This document shows, piece by piece, positions 38,688 to 51,347 of a stretch of 64,000 nucleotides of DNA (positions within the stretch are counted from its first letter, which is position 1; every line of letters starts with the position of its first letter). The stretch spans positions 20,788,001 through 20,852,000 of the forward strand of contig NW_027480422.1 of NCBI RefSeq assembly GCF_051401765.1, read 5' to 3'. Made by a program: the position numbers and the translations under genes. Below the pieces are notes generated by a model, which saw only the letters and a list, made by a program, of their open reading frames with translations, did not search any database and was not told the DNA's origin. The DNA comes from Calliopsis andreniformis (lineage: Eukaryota; Arthropoda; Insecta; Hymenoptera; Andrenidae).

Positions 38688-41673
38688 ATCCTAGGCTTCA
38701 CTCTAGGGCGCGCTACACCAGATCGAATAGCTAGGGGCTTAGAAAACAATGCCTGACGCATAAAATACAACAAAAATACAACAGGTTTTCTATTGTACAA
38801 AACGAATAATTGCATCCAGTGTGAAGGGAATGTTCAGTTCTACGTTCCGGGCAACATAGGCTTCACTCTAGGGCGTTCCTCCTCCAGGTCGAATAGTTAG
38901 GGAATTAGAAATCAACGCCGGAAGCATAAAATACAATAAAAATACTACAGTTTTTCCATCGTATAAAACGAATAATTGCAACTAGCGTGAAAGTAATGGC
39001 CATTTCTGCGTTCCGGGCAACCTAGGCTTCACTCTAGGGCGTTGCTCCAAAAGATCCAATAGTTAGGGCCTAAGAAGTCAACTCCAGAAGCATAAAATAC
39101 AATAGAAATACAACAACTTTTCCATCGTATAAAATGAATAATTGCAATCAGTATGTAAGTTATGGTCATTTATACGTATCGGGCAACCTAGGCTTCACCC
39201 TAGGGCGTTGCCCCACCAGATCGAAAAGTTAGGGCCTTAGAAGTCAATGCCAGAAGCATAAAATACAATATAAATACAACAGTTTTTCCTTTGTATAAAA
39301 TGAATAATTGCAAACAGTGTGAAAGTAATGGTCATTTCTACGTTCCGGGCAACCTAGGCTCGACTCTATGGCGTTGCTCCACCAGATCGAATAGTTAGGG
39401 CATAAGAAGTCAACGCCAGAAGCATCAAATACAATAAAAATACAACAGCTTTTCCATCGTATAGCATGAATAATTGTAACGAGAGTGAAAGTAATGGTCA
39501 TTTCTACGTTTCGGGCAACCTGGGCTTCACTCTAGGGCGTTGGTCCACCAGATCCAATAGTTAGGGCCTAAGGAGTCAACGCCAGAAGCACCAAATACAA
39601 AATAAATACAACAGTTTTTCCATCGTATAAAATGAATAATTGCAGCCAGTATGAAGGTAGTGGTCATTTCTACGTTTCGGGCAACATAGGCTTCACTCTT
39701 GGACGTTGCCTCACGCGATTCAATAGCTAGGACCTTAGAAGTCAAAGCCAGAAGCATAAAATACAATATAAATACAACAGTCTTTCCATCGTATAGCATG
39801 AATACTTGCAACCAGTGTGAAAGTGATGGTCATTTCTACGTTCCGGGCAACCTAGGCTTATATTTAGGGCGTTGCTCCACCAGACCGAATAGTTAGGGAC
39901 TTAGAATTCAACGCCAGAAGCATAAAATAAAACAAATATACAACCGTTGGTCCATCGTATACCAGGAATAATTACAACCAGTGTGAAAGTAATGGCGATT
40001 TCTACGTTCCGGGAATCCTAGGCTCAACTCTGAGGTATTGCTCCACCAGATCGAAGAGTTAGGTCCTAAGAAGTCAACGCGAGAAGCATAAAATACAATA
40101 TAAATACAACATCTTTTCCATCGTATACCAGGAATAATTGCAGCCCGTGTGAAAGTAATGCCCATTTCTACGTTCCGGGAATCCTAGACTTAACTCTGAG
40201 GCGTTGCTCCACCAGATCGAAGAGTTAGGCCCTTAGAAGTCAAAGCAAAAAGCATAAAATACAAAATAAATACAACATCCTTTCCATCGTATAAAACGAA
40301 TAATAGCAACCTGTGTGAAAGTTATGGTCATTTCTACGTTCCGGGCAACCAATGCTTGACTCTATGGCGTTGCTCCACCAGATCGAATAGGTAGGGCCAT
40401 TGAAGTCAACGCCAGAAGCATAAAATACGATATAAATACAACAGCCTTTCCATCGTATAACAGGAATACTTGCTACCAGTGTGAAGGTAATGGACATTTC
40501 TACGTTCCGGGCAACCTAGGCTTCACCCTAGGGCGCTGCTCCACCAGATCGAATAGTTAGGGCCTAAGAAGTCAACGCCAGAAGCATAAAATACGATATG
40601 TGTACAACAGTTTTTCCATCTTATAAAATGAATAATTGTAACCAGTGTGAAGGTAACGGCCATCTCTACGTTTTGGGCATCCTAGACTTAACACAGAGGC
40701 ATTGCTCCACCAGATCGAATACATAGGGCCTTAGAAGTCAACGCCAGAAGCATAAAGTTCAATAAAAATCCAACAGTTTGTCCATCGTATAACAGGAATA
40801 ATTGCAACGAGTTTGAAGGTAATGGTCATTTCTACGATGCGGGCAACCTAGGCTTCACTCTAGGTCGTTGCTCCACCACATCGAATAGCTACGGCCTTAG
40901 AAGTCTACGCCTGATGCATAAAATATAATATAATTACAACAGTTTTTTCATCTTATAACAGGAATAATTGCAACCAGAGTGAAGGTGATGGTCATTTCTA
41001 CGTTCCGGGCAACCTAGGCTTCACTCTAGAGCGTTGCTCCACCATATCGTATAGCTAGGGTCTTAGAAGTCAGCGCCAGAAGCATAAAATAAAATAAAAA
41101 TACAACAGATTTTCCATCGTATAAAACGAATAATTGCAACCAGTATGTATGTTATGGTCAATTCTACGTGCCGGGCAACCTAGGCTTCACTCTAGGGCGT
41201 TACTCCACCAGATCGAATAGTTAGGGCCTAAGAAGTCAACGCCAGAAGCATAAAGTACAATATAAATACAACAGTTTTTCCCTTGTATAACAGGAATAAT
41301 TGCAACCAGTGTGAAAGCTATGGTCGTATCTACGTTCCGGGCAACCTAGTCTTCACTCTAGGGCGTTGTTCCACCAGATCGAATAGTTAGGGCCTAAGAA
41401 GACTACGCCAGAAGCATAAAATATAATATAAATACAACAACCTTTCCAACATATAACAGGGATAATTGCAACCAGTGTGAAAGTAATGGGCACTTCTACG
41501 TTCCGAGCAACCTAGGTTTCGCTCTATGGCGTTGCTCCACCACATCGACTAGTTAGGGCCTTAGAAGTCAATGTCAGAGGCATAAAATACTATATAAATA
41601 CAACAGTTTTTCCATTGTATAAAATGAATAATTGCAAACAGTCAGGAAGTAATGGTCATTTCTACGTTCCGGG
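38688..41673 (+). repeat. Block X1 of the long HOR, copy 2
   Basis: Repeats 25,810-28,795 at an offset of 12,878 bp and has all three X1 marker bases (T at 38,810, T at 40,278, A at 41,451). Confidence 0.9.
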
Positions 41674-44600
41674 TAGCCTAGGCTTCACTCTAGGGAGCTG
41701 CTCCACCAGATCGAATAGCTAGGGACTTAATATTCAACGCCAGAAGAGTAAAATACAACATGAGTACAACAGTTTTACGATCGTATAAAATAAAAAATCG
41801 CAAACAGGGTGAAGGTAATGGTCATTTCCACATTCCGGGCAACCGCGGCTTCACACTAGGGCGTTGCTCCACCAGATCGAATAGTTAGGGCCTAAGAAGC
41901 CAACGCCAGAAGCATAAAATACAATATAAATACAACAGTTTTTCCCTTGTATAACAGGAATAATTTCAAACAGTGTGAAAGCTATGGTCATTTCCACGTT
42001 CCGGGCAACCTAGGCTTCACTCTAGGGCGTTGCTCCACCACATCGAGTAGTTAGGGCCTTAGAAGTCAATGCCAGAAGCATAAAATACAATATAAATACA
42101 ACAGTTTTTCCACTGTATAATATGAATAATTGCAAACAGTGTGAAAGTGATGGTCATTTCTACGTTCTGGGCAACCTAGGCTTCACTCTAGTGCGTTGCT
42201 CCACCAGATCGAATAGTTAGGTCCTAAGAAGTCAACGCGAGAAGCATACAATACAATATAAATACAACAGCTTTTCCATCGTATAACAAGAGTAATTTTA
42301 GCCGGTGTGAAAGTAATGCCCATTTATACGTTCCGCGAATCCTAGACTTAACTCTGAGGCATTGCTCCACCAGATCGAAGAGTTAGGCCCTTAGAAGTCA
42401 AACCCAAAAGCATAAAATACAAAATAAATACAACAGCCTTTCCATCGTATAAAACGAATAATAGCAACCTGTGTGAAAGTTATGGTCATTCCTACGTTCC
42501 GGGCAACCAATGCTTGACTCTATGGCGTTGCTCCACCAGATCGAATAGGTAGGGCCATAGAAGTCAACGCCATCAATATAAAATACAATATAAATACAAC
42601 AGTTTTTCCATTGTATAAAATGAATAATTGCAATCAGTATGAAGGTTATGGTCATTTCTACGTTTCGGGCAACCTAGGCTTCACTCTAGGCGTTGCTCCA
42701 CCACATCGAATAGTTAGGGCCTTAGAAGTCAATGCCAGAAGCATAAAATACGATATAAATACAACAGCCTTTCCATTGTACAACAGGAATACTTGCTACC
42801 AGTGTGAAGGTAATGGACATTTCTACGTTCCGGGCAACCGCGGCTTCACTCTAGTGCGTTGCTCCACCAGATCGAATAGTTCGGTCCTAAGAAGTCAACG
42901 CGAGAAGCATACAATACAATATAAATACAACAGTCTTTCCGTCGTAAAACAGGAATAATTGCGCCCAGTGTGAAAGAAATGGCTATTTCTACATCCAGCG
43001 CAACTAAGGTTTCACTCTAGGGCGTGCTACACCAGATCGAATAGTTAGGGGCTTAGAAAACAAGGCCAGACGCATCAAATGCAATAAAAATACAACAGCT
43101 TTTCCATCGTATAGCATGAATAATTGTAACGAGAGTGAAAGTAATGGTCATTTCTACGTTTCGGGCAACCTGGGCTTCACTCTAGGGCGTTGGTCCACCA
43201 GATCCAATAGTTAGGGCCTAAGAAGTCAACGCCAGAAGCACCAAATACAAAATAAATACAACAGTTTTTCCATCGTATAAAATGAATAATTGCAGCCAGT
43301 ATGAAAGTAGTGGTCATTTCTACGTTTCGGGCAACATAGGCTTCACTCTTGGACGTTGCCTCACGCGATTCAATAGCTAGAACCTTAGAAGTCAAAGCCA
43401 GAAGCATAAAATACAATATAAATACAACAGTCTTTCCATCGTATAGCATGAATAATTGCAACCAGTGTGAAAGTGATGGTCATTTCTACATTCCGGGCAA
43501 CCTAGGCTTATATTTAGGGCGTTGCTCCACCCGATCGAATAGTTAGGGACTTAGAATTCAACGCCAGAAGCATAAAATAAAATAAATATACAACCGTTGT
43601 TCCATCGTATACCAGGAATAATTACAACCAGTGTGAAAGTAATGGCGATTTCTACGTTCCGGGAATCCTAGACTCAACTCTGAGGTATTGCTCCACCAGA
43701 TCGAAGAGTTAGGGCCTTAGACGTCGAAGCCAGAAGCATAAAATACAAAATAAATACAACAGCCTTTCTATCGTATAACAGGAATAAATGCAACCAGTGT
43801 GAAAGTGATGGTCACTTCTACGTTCCGGGCAACCTATGCTTCACTCTATGACGTTGTTCCACAAGATCGAATAGTTAGGGCCTAAGAAGACTACGCCAGA
43901 AGCATAAAATATAATATAAATACAACAACCTTTCCAACGTATAACAGGGATAATTGCAACCAGTGTGAAAGTAATGGGCATTTCTACGTTCCGAGCAACC
44001 TAGGTTTCACTCTAGGGCGTTGCTCCACCTGATCGAATAGCTAAGGACTTAGAATTCAACGCCAGAAGAATAAAATACAATATAAGTACAGTAGTTTTTC
44101 CATCGTATAATATGAATAATTGCAAACAGTGTGAAAGTAATGCTCATTTCTACATTCCGGGCAACCTAGGCTTCACTCTAGGGCGCTGTTCCACCAGATC
44201 CAATAGTTAGGGCTTAAGATGTCAACGCCAGAAGCATAAAATACAAATTAAATACATCAGATTTTCCATCGTATAAAACGAATAATTGCAACCAGTATGA
44301 AAGCTATGGTCACTTCTACGTTCCGGGCAACCTAGGCTTCACTCTAGGGCGTTGCTCCACCACATCGAGTAGCTACGGTCTTTGAAGTCAACGCCAGAAG
44401 CATAAAATACAGTATAAATACAACAGTTTTTCCGTCGTATAAAGTGAATAATTGCAAACATTGTGAAAGTAACGGTCATTTCTACGTTCCGGGCAACCTA
44501 GTCTCCACCCTAGGGCGTTGCTCCACGAGATCGAATAGTTAGGGACTTAGAATTCAACGCCAGGAGCATAAAATACAATAAAAATGCAACAGTCTTTCCA

Positions 44601-45656
44601 TCGTGTAACAGGAATAACTGCAACTAGTGTGAAAGTACTGGACATTTCTACGTTCCGTGTAACCCAGGCTTCACTCTAGGGCGTTGCTCCACCTGATCGA
44701 ATAGCTAAGGACTTAGAATTCAACGCCAGAAGAATAAAATACAATATAAGTACAGTAGTTTTTCCATCGTATAATATGAATAATTGCAAACAGAGTGAAA
44801 GTAATGCTCATTTCTACATTCCGGGCAACCTAGGCTTCACTCTAGGGCGCTGTTCCACCAGATCCAATAGTTAGGGCTTAAGATGTCAACGCCAGAAGCA
44901 TAAAATACAAATTAAATACATCAGATTTTCCATCGTATAAAACGAATAATTGCAATCAGTATGAAAGTTATGTTCATTTATACGTTCCGGGCAACCTAGG
45001 CTTCACTCTAGGGCGTTGCTCCACCACATAGAATAACTACGGCCTTAGAAGTCAACGCCTGAAGCATAAAATACAATAAAAATACAACAGTTTTTTCATC
45101 GTATAACAGGAATAACTGCAACAAGCCTGAAGGTAATGGTCATTTCCTCGATCCGGGCAGTCTACTCTTCTCTCTAGGGCGTTGCTCCACCAGTTCGAAT
45201 AGTTAGGGCCTAACAAGTCAACGCCAGAAGCATAAAGTACAATAGAAATACAACAGTTTTTCCAGCGTATAAAACGAATAATTGCAACCAGTGTGAAATT
45301 AATGGTCATTACTACGTTCCGAGCAACCTAGACCTCACTCTAGGGCGTTGTTACACCAGATCGAATAGACAGGGCCTAAGAAGTCAACGTCAGAAGCATA
45401 AAATACAATATAAGTACAACAGTTTTTCCATTGTATAAAACGAATAATTGCAACCTGTCAGAAAGTAATGGCCATTTCTGCGCTCCGGGTATCCTAGGCT
45501 TCACTCTGGGGCGTTGGTCCACCAGATCCAATAGTTAGGGCGTAGGAAGTCAACGCCAGAAGCATAAAGTACAATAAAAATCCAACAGTTTGTAGATCGT
45601 ATAACAGGAATAATTGCAACCAGTGTGAAAGTAATGGTCATTTCTACATTCCGCGC

Positions 45657-48642
45657 ATCCTAGGCTTCACTCTAGGGCGCGCTACACCAGATCGAATAGC
45701 TAGGGGCTTAGAAAACAATGCCTGACGCATAAAATACAACAAAAATACAACAGGTTTTCTATTGTACAAAACGAATAAGTGCATCCAGTGTGAAGGGAAT
45801 GTTCAGTTCTACGTTCCGGGCAACATAGGCTTCACTCTAGGGCGTTCCTCCTCCAGGTCGAATAGTTAGGGAATTAGAAATCAACGCCGGAAGCATAAAA
45901 TACAATAAAAATACTACAGTTTTTCCATCGTATAAAACGAATAATTGCAACTAGCGTGAAAGTAATGGCCATTTCTGCGTTCCGGGCAACCTAGGCTTCA
46001 CTCTAGGGCGTTGCTCCAAAAGATCCAATAGTTAGGGCCTAAGAAGTCAACTCCAGAAGCATAAAATACAATAGAAATACAACAACTTTTCCATCGTATA
46101 AAATGAATAATTGCAATCAGTATGTAAGTTATGGTCATTTATACGTATCGGGCAACCTAGGCTTCACCCTAGGGCGTTGCCCCACCAGATCGAAAAGTTA
46201 GGGCCTTAGAAGTCAATGCCAGAAGCATAAAATACAATATAAATACAACAGTTTTTCCTTTGTATAAAATGAATAATTGCAAACAGTGTGAAAGTAATGG
46301 TCATTTCTACGTTCCGGGCAACCTAGGCTCGACTCTATGGCGTTGCTCCACCAGATCGAATAGTTAGGGCATAAGAAGTCAACGCCAGAAGCATCAAATA
46401 CAATAAAAATACAACAGCTTTTCCATCGTATAGCATGAATAATTGTAACGAGAGTGAAAGTAATGGTCATTTCTACGTTTCGGGCAACCTGGGCTTCACT
46501 CTAGGGCGTTGGTCCACCAGATCCAATAGTTAGGGCCTAAGGAGTCAACGCCAGAAGCACCAAATACAAAATAAATACAACAGTTTTTCCATCGTATAAA
46601 ATGAATAATTGCAGCCAGTATGAAGGTAGTGGTCATTTCTACGTTTCGGGCAACATAGGCTTCACTCTTGGACGTTGCCTCACGCGATTCAATAGCTAGG
46701 ACCTTAGAAGTCAAAGCCAGAAGCATAAAATACAATATAAATACAACAGTCTTTCCATCGTATAGCATGAATACTTGCAACCAGTGTGAAAGTGATGGTC
46801 ATTTCTACGTTCCGGGCAACCTAGGCTTATATTTAGGGCGTTGCTCCACCAGACCGAATAGTTAGGGACTTAGAATTCAACGCCAGAAGCATAAAATAAA
46901 ACAAATATACAACCGTTGGTCCATCGTATACCAGGAATAATTACAACCAGTGTGAAAGTAATGGCGATTTCTACGTTCCGGGAATCCTAGGCTCAACTCT
47001 GAGGTATTGCTCCACCAGATCGAAGAGTTAGGTCCTAAGAAGTCAACGCGAGAAGCATAAAATACAATATAAATACAACATCTTTTCCATCGTATACCAG
47101 GAATAATTGCAGCCCGTGTGAAAGTAATGCCCATTTCTACGTTCCGGGAATCCTAGACTTAACTCTGAGGCGTTGCTCCACCAGATCGAAGAGTTAGGCC
47201 CTTAGAAGTCAAAGCAAAAAGCATAAAATACAAAATAAATACAACAGCCTTTCCATCGTATAAAACGAATAATAGCAACCTGTGTGAAAGTTATGGTCAT
47301 TTCTACGTTCCGGGCAACCAATGCTTGACTCTATGGCGTTGCTCCACCAGATCGAATAGGTAGGGCCATTGAAGTCAACGCCAGAAGCATAAAATACGAT
47401 ATAAATACAACAGCCTTTCCATCGTATAACAGGAATACTTGCTACCAGTGTGAAGGTAATGGACATTTCTACGTTCCGGGCAACCTAGGCTTCACCCTAG
47501 GGCGCTGCTCCACCAGATCGAATAGTTAGGGCCTAAGAAGTCAACGCCAGAAGCATAAAATACGATATGTGTACAACAGTTTTTCCATCTTATAAAATGA
47601 ATAATTGTAACCAGTGTGAAGGTAACGGCCATCTCTACGTTTTGGGCATCCTAGACTTAACACAGAGGCATTGCTCCACCAGATCGAATACATAGGGCCT
47701 TAGAAGTCAACGCCAGAAGCATAAAGTTCAATAAAAATCCAACAGTTTGTCCATCGTATAACAGGAATAATTGCAACGAGTTTGAAGGTAATGGTCATTT
47801 CTACGATGCGGGCAACCTAGGCTTCACTCTAGGTCGTTGCTCCACCACATCGAATAGCTACGGCCTTAGAAGTCTACGCCTGATGCATAAAATATAATAT
47901 AATTACAACAGTTTTTTCATCTTATAACAGGAATAATTGCAACCAGAGTGAAGGTGATGGTCATTTCTACGTTCCGGGCAACCTAGGCTTCACTCTAGAG
48001 CGTTGCTCCACCATATCGTATAGCTAGGGTCTTAGAAGTCAGCGCCAGAAGCATAAAATAAAATAAAAATACAACAGATTTTCCATCGTATAAAACGAAT
48101 AATTGCAACCAGTATGTATGTTATGGTCAATTCTACGTGCCGGGCAACCTAGGCTTCACTCTAGGGCGTTACTCCACCAGATCGAATAGTTAGGGCCTAA
48201 GAAGTCAACGCCAGAAGCATAAAGTACAATATAAATACAACAGTTTTTCCCTTGTATAACAGGAATAATTGCAACCAGTGTGAAAGCTATGGTCGTATCT
48301 ACGTTCCGGGCAACCTAGTCTTCACTCTAGGGCGTTGTTCCACCAGATCGAATAGTTAGGGCCTAAGAAGACTACGCCAGAAGCATAAAATATAATATAA
48401 ATACAACAACCTTTCCAACGTATAACAGGGATAATTGCAACCAGTGTGAAAGTAATGGGCACTTCTACGTTCCGAGCAACCTAGGTTTCGCTCTATGGCG
48501 TTGCTCCACCACATCGACTAGTTAGGGCCTTAGAAGTCAATGTCAGAGGCATAAAATACTATATAAATACAACAGTTTTTCCATTGTATAAAATGAATAA
48601 TTGCAAACAGTCAGGAAGTAATGGTCATTTCTACGTTCCGGG
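45657..48642 (+). repeat. Block X2 of the long HOR, copy 2
   Basis: Repeats 32,779-35,764 at an offset of 12,878 bp and has all three X2 marker bases (G at 45,779, G at 47,247, G at 48,420). Confidence 0.9.
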
Positions 48643-50114
48643 CAACCTAGACTTCACTCTAGGGCGTTCCTCCACCACGTCGAATAGCCACGGCCTTAGA
48701 AGTCAACGCCTGAAGCATAAAATTCAAAATAAATACAACAGTTTTTCCATCGTATAACAAGAATAATTGCAACCAGTGTGAAAGTAATGGCCATTTCTGC
48801 GTTCCGGGCAACCTAGGCTTCACTCCAGGGCGTTGCCCCACCACATCAATTAGCTACGGCCTTAGAAGCCAACGCCTGAAGCGTAAAATACAATAAAAAT
48901 AGAACAGTTTTTCCATCGTATAAAACGAATAATTGCAACCAGTGTGAAAGTGATGACCATTTCTACATTCCGGGCAACCTAGGCTTCACTCTAGGGCGTT
49001 GCTCCACCAGATCGAATAGTTAGGGCCTAAGGAGTCATCGCCAGAAGCATAAAATACAATATAAATACAACAGTTTTTCCCTTGTATAACAGGAATAATT
49101 GCAACCAGTGTGAAGGTAATGGGCATTTCTAGGTTCCGTGCAACCTAGGCTTCACTCTAGGGCGTTGGTCCACCAGGTCGAATAGTTAGGGCCTTATAAA
49201 ACAACTCCAGACGCATAAAGTACAATATAAATACAACATATTTTCCATCGAATAATACGAATAATTGCAATCAGTATGAGAGTTATGGTCATTTCTACGT
49301 TCCGGGAAACCTGGGCTTCACCGGAGGGCGTTGCTCCACCAGATCGTATAGTTAGGGCCTAAGAAGTGAACGCCAGAAGCATAAAATACAATATAAATAC
49401 AACAGTTTTTCCCTTGTATCACAGGAATAATTGCAACGAGTGTGAAAGCTATGGTCATTTCTACGTTCCGGGCAACCTAGGCTTCACCCTAGGGAGTTGC
49501 TCCACCACATCGAATAGCTACGGCCTTAGGAGTCAGCGCCAGAGGCATAAAATACAAAATAAATACAACAGTTTTTCCCTTGTATAACAGGAATAATTGC
49601 AACCAGTGTGAAAGCTATGGTCATTTCTACGTTCCGGGCAACCTAGGCTTCACTCTAGGGCGTTGCTCCACCACATCGAATAGTTAGCGCCTTAGAAGTC
49701 AATGCCAGAAGCATAAAATACAAAATAGATACAACAGTTTTTCCATCGTATAACAGGAGTAATTGCAACCAGTGTGAAAGGTATGGTCATTTCTACGTTC
49801 CGGGCAACCTTGGCTTCACTCTAGGGCATTGCTCCACCACATCGAATAGCTACGGCCTTAGAAGTCAACGCCATAACTAGAAAATACAATATAAATACAA
49901 CAGTTTTTCCATTGTATAAAATGAATAATTGCAACCAGTCTGATAGTTATGGTCATTTCTACGTTCCGGGCAACCTAGGCTTCACTCTAGGGCGTTGTTC
50001 CTCCAGATCGAATAGCTAGGGCCTAAGAAGTCTACACCAGAAGCATAAAATACAATATAAATACAACAGTTTTTCCATCGTATAACAAGAATAATTGCAA
50101 CCAGTGATGGTCAT

Positions 50115-50179
50115 GAATATAGTATAACAGTAGTATAGTATAATATATAGTATAGTATAGTATAACATTATAACATGAA
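50115..50179. repeat. AT-rich TAGTATA-type patch, copy 2
   Basis: Same patch and same junctions as at 37,237-37,301, exactly 12,878 bp downstream. It arose once and was amplified with the long HOR. Confidence 0.92.
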
Positions 50180-50878
50180 GTATAACAGGAATAATTGCAA
50201 CACGCCAGAAGGTAATGGTCACTTCTACGTTCCGGGCAATCTAGGCTTCTCTCTAGGGCGTTGCTCCACCAGATCGAATAGTTAGGGCCTAAGAAGTAAA
50301 CGCCAGAAGCATAAAATACAATAGAAATACAACAGTTTTTACAACGTATAACAGGAATAATTGCAACCAGTGTGAAAGATATGGTCATTTCTACGATACG
50401 GGCAACCTAGGCTTCACTCTAGGGCGTTGTTCCACCAGATCGAATAGCTACGGCCTTAGCAGTCAACGCCAGAGGCATAAAATAAAATATAAATACAACA
50501 GTTATTCCATCGTATAACAGGAATAATTACAACCAGTGTGAAAGTAATTGGGATTTCTACGTTCCGTGCAACCTGGGCTTCACTCTTGGGCGTTGGTCCA
50601 CCAGGTCGAATAGTTAGGGCCTTAGAAAACAACTCCAGGCGCATAAAGTACGATATAAATACAACAGATTTTCCATCGAATAATACGAATAATTGCAATC
50701 AGTATGAGAGTTATGGTCATTTCTACGTTCCGGCCAACCTGGGCTTCACCGGAGGGCGTTGCTCCACCAGATCCAGTAGTTAGGACCTAAGAAGTCAACG
50801 CCAGAAGAATAAAACACAAAATAGATACAACAGTTTTTCCATCGTATAACAGGAATAATTGCAACCAGTGTGAAAGTG

Positions 50879-51347
50879 ATGGTCATTTCTAGGTTCCGGG
50901 CAACCTAGGCTTCACTCTAGGGCGTTGTTCCACCAGATCGAATAGCTACGGCCTTAGCAGTCAACGCCAGAGGCATAACATGCAATATAAGTACAACAGT
51001 TCTTCCATCGTATAAAACGAATAATTGCAATCAGTATGAAGGTTATGGTCATTTCTACGTTCCGGGCAACCTAGGCTTCACTCTAGGGCGTTGCTCCACC
51101 AGATGGTATAGTTAGGGCCTAAGAAGTGAACGCCAGAAGCATAAAATACAATATAAATACAACAGTTTTTCCCTTGTATCACAGGAATAATTGCAACCAG
51201 TGTGAAAGCTATGGTCATTTCTACGTTCCGGGCAACCTAGGCTTCACCCTAGGGCGTTGCTCCACCACATCGAATAGCTACGGCCTTAGGAGTCAACGCC
51301 GGAGGCATAAAATACAAAATAAATACAACAGTTTTTCCATCGTATAA
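50879..51347 (+). repeat. Connecting block, copy 1
   Basis: About 2.8 monomers assembled from variants found elsewhere in the long HOR. The start resembles the sequence 498 bp upstream (GGCCTTAGCAGTCAACGCC, GCCAGAGGCATAA). The end, from about 51,126 (GAAGTGAACGCC), resembles 49,366 onward. Its recurrence at 63,257-63,725 gives the 12,378-bp offset, which is 500 bp (3 monomers) shorter than the full long HOR. Confidence 0.85.

Larger units (their letters stand above)
38001..50878 (+). repeat. 78-monomer HOR (12,878 bp), copy 2
   Basis: Head-to-tail with copy 1. Identity to the beginning of a further copy extends to 50,889 and fails at 50,890-50,892 (TTTCTAGG instead of TTTCCACG). It holds X1 at 38,688-41,673, X2 at 45,657-48,642 and the AT-rich patch at 50,115-50,179, with the same marker bases as copy 1 (T 38,810, G 45,779, T 40,278, G 47,247, A 41,451, G 48,420). 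Confidence 0.94.
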
